From Sphagnum compactum (taxonomy: Eukaryota > Bryophyta > Sphagnopsida > Sphagnales): a stretch of DNA of 64,000 bases. Where the stretch lies: assembly GCA_965153455.1 (NCBI GenBank), contig OZ234493.1, positions 20,760,213-20,824,212 on the forward strand, given 5' to 3'. Under the pieces are notes generated by a model, which did no database searches, was not told the DNA's origin, and worked only from the letters and a program-made list of their open reading frames with translations. The translations under genes were made by a program, and so were the position numbers. Shown here piece after piece: positions 44,789-57,060 of this stretch. Positions within the stretch are counted from its first letter, which is position 1; every line of letters begins with the position of its first letter.

Positions 44789-47700
44789 GAGCCGTGCGAC
44801 TGGATCTCACCCAACACCACCTTTGCAAAGGCTCCTGTTCCGCTGTTGGTCCCAGTCCCAGTTTCACTCAGTATGTGGACATCATTCGTATTCCAGAAGA
44901 CATACCACAAGTGTCAGCTTTGGTGGACTCCGGCGCCACCTCTTCTTTCATCGACCAAACATTTGTCGTCCAACACAACATCCCTGTGGTCAAGAAGTCA
45001 ACCCCTGTTCCGGTAGAGGTTATTGATGGGAGAACCATTGCTTCTGGTGCAATCACACACGAGACAACCCCTCTAGAACTCTGTATCGGCAAGCACACGG
45101 AGAAGATTATTCTCAACATCATTTCCACCCCTCACCATCCCATCATCCTTGGTCTGCCTTGGCTAGAAGCACACAACCCTATCATTGATTGGCGATCTAG
45201 AACCCTCACCTTCAGCGCACAACGATGCACCTCTCAAGAACCCCACGCTCAGAAAAACACTTTGTCCAGTCCTGCCAAGAACCCTGTGGTCGAGAACCCA
45301 AAGAGGGTCGGAACCAATTCCAGTTTTATCAAGTCTGTTATGTCAAATCCTGCAGTCAAGAACCCCCGATTGGTCAGAACGAAACCTTGTCCTGTCCAGA
45401 ATCTTGTCAAGAATTATGCCCAAAAAACCAACCCTGTCCAGATCTTCGTTGATAGAGCTGTCCCTTTCTATCGGGCTGCTAAGAATCTTCAAGTCTTCGC
45501 CATCCATGTCAACCCAGCCAACACCACAAACCCCCAATCGGAACCAACACCTGTCAAACTTCCCAAGAAGTACAAGGACTTTGTTGATGTTTTTGAAAAG
45601 ATTAATGCTGATCAGCTCCCCGCCCATAGTCCATATGACTGCCCGATTGATCTAGAAGAAGGACAGTCACCACCCTTTGGTCCTATCTATGGCCTATCGG
45701 AACCGAAACTCCAAGCCCTGCGTGATTACCTTACTGAAAATCTTGCCAAGGGGTTCATTCAGCATTCCAAGTCTCCAGCCGGCGCCCCAATTTTGTTTGT
45801 CAAGAAGAAGGATGGCTCCCTTCGACTTTGTGTGGATTATCGTGGACTCAACAAGATAACCAAAAAGAATCGATATCCTTTGCCCTTGATTTCAGGTCTC
45901 TTAGATCGACTACGTACCAGGAAGATCTTCACCAAGCTTGACCTCCGTGGAGCCTACAACTTACTCAGGATTCGCCCTGGTGATGAATGGAAGACAGCTT
46001 TCCGCACACGCTATGGCCACTTCGAATACACGGTCATGCCCTTTGGCCTCACCAATGCACCCGTAGTCTTTTAGCATCTGATGAATGATATCTTCCGGGA
46101 TTACATGGACGAATTTGTCGTGGTCTATTTGGATGACATTTTAATCTTTTCCAAGGACCAGGAAACCCACGACAAACATGTACGATTGGTGCTTGCGACG
46201 CTGCGGGAGCATGGCTTATACGCCAAGTTGGAAAAATGTGAATTCGACAAATCTTCAGTGGCGTTCCTCGGCTACGTGATCTCTCCAGATGGCATTTTCA
46301 TGGACAAGTCAAAGGTCGAGACCATTCAGTGTTGGGCTACTCCATCCTCGGTCAAGGACGTTCAACGCTTCCTAGGGTTTGCCAACTTCTATCGTCGGTT
46401 TATCAAAGGCTATTCCAAGATCACAACACCGTTAATAACCCTGACTTGCAAAGACAAGCCCTTCTCGTGGAATCCAACGGCCCAGGTTGCTTTTGATACT
46501 CTCAAGATGGCATTCACCTCTGCACCCATCCTGATACATCCCGATCCTACCAAGCCATTCATTGTGGAAACGGACGCTTCAGATTTTGCCTTGGGAGCTA
46601 TTCTATCTCAATTTGGAATAGATGGGTTGTTCCATCCAGTTGCTTTCTATTCACGGAAGTTAACCAGTGCCGAAATCAACTACCAGGTCTACGATAAGGA
46701 ACTCCTGGCAATCATCACGGCATTCGAGCAGTGGAGACCGTATCTTGCCGGAGCTCAACATCGAGTCCAAGTTCTGACAAATCACAAGAATCTCCTTTAT
46801 TTCACAACTACTCGGACCTGAAATCGTCGCCAGGCACGCTGGTCTATCTTCCTAGCTGATTTCGACTTTGAGATTCAGTATCAACCCGGCACCCAGCAAG
46901 GGAAAGCTGACGCGCTATCTCGTCGTTCAGAATATGAACTTCGAGCGGGGGATGAGGCCTACGGCCAGCAGAACCAGACTTTACTCAACCCCAAGCAATT
47001 TCGAGTTGCAGCAACAATCAGCACCCTCCCAGACTCATACCTTGTCAGGGACATCAAGATAGCAACTGAAGAAGACACCTGGGCTACCAACATCAAGAAG
47101 GAACTCCAGGAACGACCAAGGAACCCAAATCGTGATGACTTGGATCAATTTGAGCAGCAAGACGGACTTCTCCTTCGAAATAACCTGATTTATGTACCCG
47201 AAGGACCTATACGCCTAAAAATCCTGAGGGAATGCCACGACAACACCCTGGCAGGTCACTTTGGAATGGCACGAACTCACGAACTAGTGTCAAGGACTTA
47301 CTGGTGGCCCAAAATGAACAAGATGCTACGGGAGTATGTCAAGTCTTGTGATACATGTGCTCGATCCAAGGCTCCCAGGCATCGCCCGTTTGGACTCCTA
47401 CAGCCTCTGTCGATTCCTAGTCGACCTTGGGGATCTATTGCAATGGACTTCATCACGGACCTCCCTACTGTCAGAACCAAGAATTCAATACTGGTTGTGG
47501 TCGATCGACTCACCAAAATGGCCCATTTCACCCCTTGTTCCAAGTCAATCACGGCAGAAGAGACAACTCAGTTAATTCTGGACGGGATCGTCCGACTGCA
47601 TGGACTCCCCGAGGAAATTGTGTCCGACAGAGGTCCTCAGTTTGCATCCAAGTTCTGGCATCGTCTATTCGAGCTTCTTGGAGTTGACATTCGGCTATCT

Positions 47701-48519
47701 TCAACTTTCCACCCTGAGACAGATGGACAAACCGAACGGACAAACCAGACACTCGAGCAATACCTTCGCTGCACTGTGAACTACCAACAGGACGACTGGC
47801 TGGACCTACTATCTCAAGCAGAGTTTGCTTATAATAACACAACACATGCATCGACCGGGATCAGTCCATTCTTTGCCAATTACGATTTTCATCCTAGGTT
47901 CAGCCTTGAAATTCCTGGAGACTCCGTAAACCCCTCGGCTGAAGAAAGGGCCACGAGGCTTGGACAGGTTCAACAGAACCTTATGGCAGAACTCAAGCTA
48001 ACACAGGAGTGGCAAAAGAAGCAAGCAGACCGCCGACGCAAGGACCATCCAAACTTCAAGGTTGGAGACAAGGTCTGGCTTCTCAGAAAGAACATTGCTA
48101 CCACTCGCCCATGTGCCAAGTTGGATTACAAGCGCCTCGGACCTTTCAAAATCGCCAAATTGGTTGGTCTAGTGGCTTGCCAGTTGGAGCTTCCACCCCA
48201 GTTCAAAATCCACAATGTTTTCCATGTCTCCCTGCTTGAGCCCTATCATGAAAACCCGATCCCAGAACGTCATCAAGAACCCCCAGCTCCAGTCGAAATT
48301 GAAGGCCAAGAAGAGTTTGAAGTTCAGGAGGTCTTGGACTCCAAGAAGATTCGTGGAAAGCTCCTGTACCTTGTCTTTTGGCGAGGTTATCCTCCTTCTG
48401 AAGCTACTTGGGAGCCTGCTGGAAACCTAGTTCATGCCCAAGACTTAGTTAATCGGTTTCACCAACGATATCCTAACAAACCGGCTCCATCTAGAAGATG
48501 TCGCTTGAGGAGAGGATAA
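44665..48519 (+). pseudogene. pol: Gypsy pol polyprotein with two nonsense codons
   Basis: One frame, -1 relative to gag, encodes in order an aspartic protease ([11 protein letters not shown] near 44925), reverse transcriptase ([28 protein letters not shown] with YLDD at 46125-46136), RNase H (ETDASDFALGAILSQ), an integrase with HHCC finger (ECHDNTLAGHFGMART ... CDTCARSK), catalytic DDE motifs near 47443, 47621 and 47730, a GPF motif, and a chromodomain (LYLVFWRGYPPSEATWEP). Two in-frame stops interrupt it: TAG at 46072-46074 between two conserved RT blocks, before YLDD, and TGA at 46819-46821 in RNase H. The frame is otherwise open to TAA at 48517-48519. The start given is the first start in this frame; pol is normally reached by frameshift from gag. 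I could not identify a convincing slippery heptamer. Confidence 0.93.
48507..48519 (+). promoter_or_regulatory. Polypurine tract of the Gypsy element
   Basis: GAGGAGAGGATAA lies directly before the 3' LTR and primes plus-strand DNA synthesis in this type of element. The tract encodes the last residues of pol, and its final TAA is the pol stop codon, which abuts the first base of the LTR. Confidence 0.75.
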
Positions 48520-48823
48520 TGTCATGGCCTAGGATATTTTGGGATACTTTTGGCAATGTCATGTCCTAGGATATTTTGGGATACTTTTGGCAATGTCATG
48601 TCCTAGGATATTTTGGGATACTTTTGGCAATATCATGGCCTAGGATATTTTTGGATACTTTTGGCAATATCATGGCCTAGGATATTTTGGGACTAGTATG
48701 GCTCAGGGTTATAAAAGGAGATAGTTTGGGGAACAACCCTTTAGCAGATCAACACCAGTTGATGGATCAATAAAGCTTGTCTTGTCTTGTAATTCTCCAC
48801 TTGTTTGTAGTCGGTCCATAACA
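48520..48823 (+). repeat. 3' LTR, enlarged by a 37-bp repeat (304 bp)
   Basis: The last 156 bp match the 5' LTR with about two differences. In front of them stand four extra 37-bp units, each beginning with the LTR's own first bases (TGTCATGGCCTAGGATATTT or a variant) followed by GGGATACTTTTGGCAA. 4 x 37 + 156 equals 304 bp exactly. Units differ slightly: TGTCATGTCC in two, TATCATGGCC in another. Confidence 0.95.
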
Positions 48824-48828
48824 CAAAG

Positions 48829-49740
48829 TATTCACAGAAGAAGTTGAAGGAGGTGGAAGCTTCCATTTTTGTGGTGCAGTAAGGTAAAAAAAATAATGAA
48901 GATGTCAAATGTGTGGGCTCATAGCCAAATGGAAGACCGCAATAATATGCTACTTGAAGCCAAACATGGATTAGCTACATGCATTGCAAAATTAGAATGT
49001 TTGGGTGCAAATGAGTTTGTAGAGGTGAAAGTAGAAGCGCAAAGGCAATAGATGGTCAAAGGGGTGTGGTGCAAATGTTTAAGACACTTGCCAATGCATG
49101 GAATGCAGAGTATGAACATGTGTCAAAATTGTTAGATGGAGAAGCAAGCAAAATTCACAAAATAAAAAAATAAATTGAATTTTGCATAACAGCATCAAAA
49201 TGGAGTGGGAACACTTGTCAAAAAGTTCCAGAATGGTTTGTTGAAATCATCATTGAACAGCCCTATTCCTTCCCAACTTGCAACCACAATTGATGAAATT
49301 GATCTCTAATATTACCTTTGGGTAGGTGGTTGTTCATTTTGTGGTGTTTCCTTTGGGCTAGTTTGGGTAGGGAAGTTAGCATCTTGCAAACCCTTGTGTG
49401 CAATAGTCCACTTCAACACATCCACAAAATGTGTAGTGTGTATAAAAAAACCAAGGCCTACTTATGCAAAGATTGGAGGTCAAAAACACATTGACATCTA
49501 TGGAGTGGCCAGCAAGCCAGGTGCATTTGATTCTCACCAACTTGTACATTACAATAGAAATTTTTCAATGTCAGATGATAGCAATCTCTACTTGTCACTC
49601 GATGGAGATTGAATTGAAGTTGCATTCAAGTTAGGTCCTTTTTTGGTGAAATTTGGGTCATTAAGGTGTATAATAGTCACTATAAAAGTCAAATGACTTT
49701 GTTGTTGTCAATGTGTCCAGTGTGTAAATAATGTTTGTCT
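48829..49740. other. Gene-free DNA after the Gypsy element
   Basis: Frames at 48869-49051 and 49394-49612 have no recognised domain. These may be remains of the same unknown repeat interrupted by the Gypsy insertion. Confidence 0.35.
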
Positions 49741-50330
49741 TGTTATGTTGTGTCCATACACTTACATATACTTACACTTTGCATGTACTAATGTGTTGCT
49801 GGATTGATTTCAGAGTGCTTTCATAGTCTATATGAGTACACAATTTTTTTTAGACATTGGTTTTTGACTTCTTTTACATATGCAAGTATTGAGTCTAAAT
49901 ATATTAATTTGTTGCTAGATGGATTGTAGAGTGTTGTGACAGTTTGTGTGGGTACATTATCTCTATAGATAGTGAGATTGACTTATTGTATATGTATGCT
50001 TATGGAGTTTGGATACACTAATGTGTTGATGGATGTACTTCAAAAGGCTTGAAAGTCTATGTGAGTACATAACATTTACACACATAATGACTATTGACTT
50101 GATGTATATATTATTTATGGAGACTAAATGTACTTTTGTGTCAACAGATGGACTGCAAAGTGTTTTCATCATCTATGTGAATACATTAGTCATAATATAT
50201 ATATATTCAAGTGACTTGTATATGTATGCTTATGGAGTTTGAATGCAGTATTGTTCCAATGGATGGATTACAGAATGTTTTCAGAGTCCATGTGAATACA
50301 TATTCTCCACATGTAATTATTCTTGATATA
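49741..50330. repeat. Degenerate tandem array, about five 115-bp units
   Basis: Related words (GTGTTGCTGGATTGATTT, TTGTTGCTAGATGGATTG, GTGTTGATGGATG, GTGTCAACAGATGGACTGC and TTCCAATGGATGGATT) start at about 49792, 49909, 50023, 50139 and 50251, spaced 112-117 bp. Each is followed by a TCTATGTGAGTACAT-like word. Divergence is high, so the array is old. Confidence 0.75.
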
Positions 50331-53300
50331 TTATTCACATGTTTAAGGAGTTTGAATGGAGTTTCAACAGGTCTTTAATCCTTAATTGTACATAAAACAA
50401 CATGTATAACTTGTACTTCTTGTAACTTAAGTGTGTAATTTGTAACTTTTATTGTATCCATGAATTGCATATTAACTCTGCTTAAGTTTGATGATCTGTG
50501 TTCTTATTTTGTGCAAGATTTTCTTCCATAGATTAGTAAGAATGTCCTTCAATCTCAATCACCAATACACATATGCTAGGGAGAAAAGTTATACAAATTC
50601 AGCATCCAAGTGCAAGCAAGACTTACATTATAGATGTCAGTCCAAATGTTAGTAGCATTCATGTGAATGCTTTGCCCAATAAAGGGGCAACAAATTCCAA
50701 GGTCAATACTCCAAGTAAACTAAAAGTTGGCCAAGAGACAACATGTTATGTTCAAAAGGAGGAAACTAAGCAATGTGGAAGAATTTCCAATGCAAAGAAA
50801 GTTTTGTTGAAACCTCTTAAAGAATTTGATAATAGAACCAATAGATAAGATGTTGATGGAGATGGTGAACCTGAATGGTCAAAATCAAGTGAGTATGAAG
50901 AGGAGGAGGAGGACAATCTAGAAGGTAATGAAGATGTTCATAAACTAGCTTTTTAAAAAAGAAAAGGTTACGTTGTTTGCAAGCAAATGACTTCTTCAAA
51001 AGGCAAACAGAGGATTGAAAAATTGGGATCACTATCAAAGAAGGGACCCAACCCTAAGAAGCCCATCAATTAGAGGGTTTCTAATGCAAGGACTACTCGA
51101 GCTACACATATTCACACTTGAAGCAACAAAGGAAATAAGTCTTACGACTGAAAAATTGTAAATTGAAACTTGTTCATTGCAAAATTGAGTTTGGTTGGTC
51201 ACATAAACCTGCCACCACCGCCTGAGTAGGTGGTTACAAAGTAAGGTGCACCAATTCCAATAGATAAATAGTCCATAAAAAGTCCATTCAGTAGTGTTAA
51301 AATTGTAGTCTACTATGATATCATTGTGTAAATGGGGGACTAAATGTGGTTAAGGAGATAATAAAGATTATGTGAATAGAAGCCCAACTACATAACTTTT
51401 TAACATGAATGTTAAAGAAAAAAAAGTTTGAAATCCATCAAAAAATGAATATGATATGGACTTTTGAAAATAAGGTCCATTTTAAGACATTTAAAAGTTC
51501 ATATTTTCTTTCGGGTTAAAGTTTTTCTAACAATTTTTTTACATCTAGGTCACCTTTTCTTTAATATATCATATATTGAGTCCCTATAAAATAACATAAA
51601 CAAAATTCATAAATAAAAATTTATTTGTATTAAACCACATACAAAAGACCAATCGATATTTTTCTACTTCAAAACTTCAATACTATATATTTGAAGAATA
51701 CATGTTATATTTTTTTATGTAGATGTTTTCTTATTCAAGTTGAAAATCTTAATTCAATGGAAAATTTGGCATAATGATGATTTTATGGCATGTTAATGAC
51801 ATGTTAATGCATGACACTCTACAAAAACCTATAATGTGATGCAAAAAATGGTCCACCTTAGCTTGCACCCACCCAAGCAATAAGCATGAGTCATAGTAGT
51901 GACTACCATGACTACAATCACTACATCAAGAGGCTCAAAATCACCTGAAACTATGAAAGCAGTTGACATAAAAGCGGGGAAGTTTAGAAAGCCTAGCCAA
52001 TATTTAAACTCCTTGTGAGACAAAAAGCACAACAACTAAATAACAAGAAAGCTGAGGCAAACAAAAAGTGTCTAGTTTCTTACATGCCATATGATTAATA
52101 ATAATGTTAGAAAGTTAAGGCTAGGCATGGCCACAAAACTTACACAAGTCTCTTATCGCTAACATGTTACATATTGCATAAACTAACACAAACATGTCTA
52201 TGAAATTGAGGCTAACCATTGCATCCATTCCAACATAAACAAAATGAACACAACAAAATAACTTGTGAATGTTGACAAAGTATTAGACATCACCTTTTGT
52301 CACAAATGGTAGTGACTAACTACCATTACTTTCCACTAATTTCATCAACTACCAATTGTAGGTGTATATATGCTCCATAATAATTTACATATTGGGCAAT
52401 ACAAAAGTCTATATCTTGAGTTTTTTTTGCATTTTCAGATTCAATGGGAAGACTGGTCATGATGGCAAGTTCCCACTCAAAAAACATAGCATTAAAAAAG
52501 GCAACAATATACTCATTCAAGTTGCAACAAGCCATCGAGGGTAAGCTTTAGGGCAAGCTTCATTCCATTTTAGCTTGCCCCTATGCAGGCAAACATTTAA
52601 CCTTAAGGCATAAGGGAAATACTAAGCATATTTATAGGACATTAGTGGCATGGAAATGTGGCAAAAGCTCATTCACAAGGTAATAAGTAGTAAGATCGAA
52701 CTACCTTTCAGACAATATGTGTTGCTAAGTGCTTCAAGGGGACAATAAGAATCACTGGTAGTTGAGTAGGTCGATCAACATCCTCATCTCCCTCATCTTC
52801 TTTAGGTTGTAGATAGGCCTCAAGTAAAAGTAGATAGTTAGCAATAGAGCTTGGATAGTAGTTGCTCCCAAGATTCTAATCCTAAATGCCGATAATAGAA
52901 GCTTTAATTCAATCTCATATGTCTTCACATGAATATTTGTCGTTTTCTCCCACAATGCAACCCATCTTGCATTCCACCTATCTGGATCTATTACTTCCTT
53001 ATAGTATGCAACATTTTCACTCCATTCCTTACAAGCATACCATATCAAATGTCAAAAAAATAGTATTTTGTTAGCATTGTTGAATTTTCTACGCAAATTA
53101 TCATTAATATGAAGACTACATTGTGGAAAAAACCACCTCTTATTGTAAACAGTCAATCATTAACACATGGATGTGTAGACTATTGGAGCACCTAGTTGAT
53201 CATGTAGCCATTAATACTACTACATATGTATGCTTTGTTGTATTATGAAAGTTGGAATGGCTCACAAATCAAGTCATATATAGATTTTTTGATGTTTGTT

Positions 53301-54660
53301 ACTAGGATAACCATAGTATTTCTAAATATTTGTGTGATGAGTTTCTATCACATTTCCAAATGCAACAAGAAAAACTTAGTGTCATGATGTTGGCTAGGAT
53401 TCAAGAGACATGGCCTTGTAGTAACATGTCCAATTGTGACAATTTATTTGGCATCCTTGTGATTATTAATCTTGAAAGGAAGAAAAGGAACAATGGATTA
53501 AGTACTACAAATCTTCAAAAAATCTAATTGAAACACATGCATAATAGATGAAATGAAATTGAATTATGCAAGGATGCTAAATCATAAGACTCACTATGCC
53601 ACCAATATGAAGGACTTGATCAAATGATGCCACAATTAGATAGGCACTAGAATAATCCAAAAAACATTTGGTGATTGATTGTCAGATTTGAGAAGAAAAA
53701 ACTAATATTAAGGTTTGGTGTACACTAAGACTTCTTGTAGCAAAATTCCATGCACCGTGCCTACAAGCCCTATTCTTTCTTTGTGCTTTAGAAAAATAAA
53801 ATATAAGGGGGAAGAAAACAAAATTATCCAAATGGAAGCCACATCCCAAACTTCCAAAAAAGATCAATACTTCAAAATCTATAACTTATCCATTTCTTCC
53901 TGATTGAATGAGAATTAGTAGATCTTCCCACCAAATCTTTGCTTGGTTGCATACAAGTACCTAACAAAAGAACAAAGATCACACAATTGTCAATTTACCA
54001 AAGTTGCAAATAAGCAACGAGGATAATGTTATTACTTATTATTTTGACGCAGTAATAGGTGTTTAGGTGAGTGAAGGATGATTAGGCAAATATGAAATGG
54101 CTGGTGTAGTCACAACCGTAGCCGAAATAGCAATAAGAATGGAAAAAGAATGTATATAATGAATTGAAAGAAACTTCAAAAGAGCTTTTATCTAATAGCT
54201 AAATTACCAATGCCAGCCCCCCCATTGCATGCGTGATCTGTTTTTTTCATTCTTGTTCATGCCTACCTACAAAACCTTAAACCTTAGGGCTAGGAAAAAA
54301 ATTGAAACCTTAAAATTTTGGAAAACATTCACCAGTGCAAGGTCATAAAAACCAATGGTCATCTGGTTCCGGGGTTGAACTTGGATCCGAGATAAGGGCA
54401 GGTCCTAGGGTAAGATTTAAGTTCGAGTATTTGAATAGAGGTTAGGGTTAGGGTAGGGTATGTATAATCAGAATTGGAACTGCTGGTTATTACCTAGATT
54501 TCTGGGCAACCACCCGCCACTAGTTAGGACCTTGAAGACAGCTTCAATCATGAATCTTTGAATGTGCTTCGAAAATGATTAAACGACATGTTGGACCAAC
54601 AAGCAATGGGCAAGGAAAATCTACCCCTTGTTCATGAATCATAGACCATAAGAAAACCAC
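50331..54660. other. Gene-free DNA with unrecognised open frames
   Basis: Several frames have protein-like composition but no family I recognise: 50573-50848 (+), followed by an acidic GAGGAGGAGGAG stretch near 50900, and 52752-53048 (-, with WYACKEWSENVAYYKEV and DRWNARWVALW). Neighbouring frames contain stops, so these look like old transposon-derived coding relics rather than genes. GTTAGGGTTAGGGTAGGG at 54441-54458 is too short to be a telomeric repeat. Confidence 0.35.
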
Positions 54661-54670
54661 CATAAGTAAA

Positions 54671-55850
54671 TTGAATCCTTATAGCAAGTATGAGCTCGAC
54701 ATGTGGACAGATGAAGCATTGGAAGCATCAATAGATGTTATTGAAAGAGGGACATGTTCCTTAAGGAGGGCTAGAAGGTCATGGAACATTCCTTTGAACT
54801 CACTTTTTGACCACTTGAATAGAAAAGGGTCTAGGAAGATGGGACTAGGAGGTGTGCTTGATCAAGTAAACTTTAGATATGCAAGAATGTGGATTGTCCA
54901 TAACCTTACAACAACTAAAGATGAAGATTGCATAGCCAACACAAATAAGGGATACACCATTCCGAGATGGAATACTAAGAATAGTTAGTGGTATTGGTTC
55001 AAACAAAGACACCAAGAGGTGAACATTTGATAAACATAAGGCTAGAAGTCTATATAGCACAGGGATTAACACCCATTTCTTGCAATTCATTTTACGCCAA
55101 CCTACAATCATTATATAACTAACACAATTACATGATAAATCATGTATGGAATTCAAATGAAATAGGCATTCAAGCCGGTAGATAATTTAGAACAAAGGTT
55201 TTAGCTAGGAAAACATCAAATGGTGTATATAACACCATCCCTAAGTCTCAAAAGTGGTTAATTATAAACTATGCAATAAATGTTGTAAGAGGTGTTTTAC
55301 CAGGGTTTTACATTTTCAAAAGTGAAAGACTACAAAATGATTACATCAAACTTTGCAAACAAAGAACTTGCATGTCAATGCAAAAGAAAGCTAGGATGAC
55401 TTCTTTTTTGTTCAAAAAGTTCTTAGTTTCCTTCAAGAAGTATGTTCTAAGTGGAATGGCAATTGTTAGTTTTGAATTGGCATGGTAATCATGTTATTGT
55501 AGAAACAATAGAACAAGCACAAGAGATTGGGTTAAACATGATTAACTTACTATTTCGTACATGACATGTTCTACATACATTAGACGTGTCTTGTTTCAAG
55601 CCATAGAAAATAACATTTAGAAAGGTCAAGGATGTAGTTAGTGTAAAAGCAATCACATGGAACCAAATTAGATCATGCTTGCTAGATGGGTAGATTAGGC
55701 CATAGGTCAATCACTCAAAAAAAAACCATCAAGGTTAGGTTCAACGTTACAAGTATTTGTCTTTTGAACCCCAAGGCAATGGACAAAAAAATTCGAACCT
55801 TAGAAATTTACATTGTAGCAAGTATTAACAGCCATGGAAATGATCAAGAG
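54671..55850 (+). pseudogene. Decayed pogo-like (Tc1/mariner) transposase
   Basis: Pieces of one transposase can be read in order across several frames with many stops. First comes a psq-type helix-turn-helix (MWTDEALEASIDVIERG, then SLRRARRSWNIPLNSLFDHL) at 54700-54830. Then comes a DDE-domain block at about 55196-55440 (LPGFYIFKSERLQNDYIKLC, MSMQKKARMTSFLFKKFL). Next are GHGNHVIVETIEQAQEIGLN and TLDVSCFKP near 55480-55610, and finally TIKVRFNVTSICLLNPKAMD at 55727-55786, matching the family's C-terminal motif. This is the plant pogo/Tigger-like pattern. The catalytic core is disrupted, so it is inactive. Terminal inverted repeats were not found. Confidence 0.75.
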
Positions 55851-56820
55851 GAATACAAATCAGATGAAGAAACAGATCACAATCAAGGTCAACAATGGAT
55901 GGAGGAATCTACTGCTACAGAACTTCTCCATATAATTAAAACAATAGTCCATCAAACAACACATGAAGATCATCCTACCAACAAGTTAGAAATTGATCAA
56001 CATTATTATGTAAACATGCCTCAAAACCCTATTGTGATAGAATATCAATTAAAAGAGACTGTAAACCTAAATGAAGTTATTCTTGAATTGGTTAGGAAAC
56101 ATAGAATCCTCCAAATTCGACCTACGAAGCCATGAAGTTGCGCAACTTGCTCTCACCACCTCATTTACTTGCAAGACACACAAAATGTAAAAAGAGCCAT
56201 TAGTTGACTATTTTCAACCACATGTTATGACTTCTATTAAATACCTAAATATTCAGAGGAAAAATATTTTAGACAAGGTAATTAAAGAAGGAAAAATAAA
56301 AAACAAGCTAAAATAACAACAAATTTGCTAATTGTAGGACATAGAGTAATTATCAGAATTGTTAAAAAGTGCATTGTAACACAATTTACTATAGCTTGGA
56401 CTTCAATAACTATCAAAGAGGTCTATCATAGAGTTCACCAAAACTTTCAAATAGGCTTACAAACAGATTCGCACAATTACATGGGTGTTAATCTTGGATG
56501 CATAACTTGGGTTCAACAAAAGGCTAAGTATTGGGCACAACTAAGCAACAAACAAGAGAGTGTTGAGTAACAAGGTTGCTACCTTCTTATGATTAAATAT
56601 GAGAAATACATATGGTCACCACTAAGACTAACACTAAAGGAAAACATGATCTAGGATCACCAGAGCTAGAACCAAAATATAACCACCTCAAGAACATGAA
56701 AAAAAATCATGAAGGCCAACATGGACTTCAAGAACACAAAAAACACCACCAAAATGTTGAAACACCTTGGAAACACCTAGAAGACCAAAAGACCAAAATA
56801 AATTACATCAATAGTGGAGC
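55851..56820. other. Region downstream of the pogo-like relic
   Basis: Open frames such as 55686-56135 continue the transposase tail into Gln/Asn/Glu-rich text and may still belong to the element. Beyond that I recognise nothing. Confidence 0.35.
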
Positions 56821-57060
56821 TTTGAACTCAGAGTTTCAAAAACATGTCTAGACTATCATAATACGTTATAGTAACATTAGAACTTTGAGGTTAGAACATG
56901 TTTAGAAGACCATTGCAAGTTACACAATGATGAAACTTCGAAGTGAAAGTTTCAAGAACATGCCCATAAAACCATTGAAGGTCACAACAATGATGATATT
57001 TTGAAGTGAAAGTTTCAAGAACATGTCCATACAACTAGAATAGTCTACAGCAATGGGCAT
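56821..57060. repeat. Degenerate tandem repeat, about 62-bp units
   Basis: AGTTTCAAGAACATGCCCAT and variants recur near 56828, 56890, 56948 and 57011, each about 60 bp apart, with CCATTG, CACAA and GATGAT words between. Two last units are the most similar. Confidence 0.65.

Larger units (their letters stand above)
42666..48828 (+). mobile_element. Complete chromodomain Ty3/Gypsy LTR retrotransposon
   Basis: The element runs from 42671 to 48823 and is flanked by the 5-bp target duplication CAAAG (42666-42670 and 48824-48828). It consists of a 5' LTR of 156 bp, a leader with a 155-bp tandem array, gag, pol (protease, reverse transcriptase, RNase H, integrase with GPF motif, chromodomain) and a 3' LTR of 304 bp. 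The LTRs begin TGTCATGG and end CCATAACA. Over the shared 156 bp they differ at about two positions, so insertion is recent. Domain order (integrase after RNase H) and the C-terminal chromodomain place it among chromoviruses. Pol carries two nonsense codons, so this copy is not autonomous unless they are suppressed. Its GC-richer coding text contrasts with the AT-rich surroundings. Confidence 0.97.
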
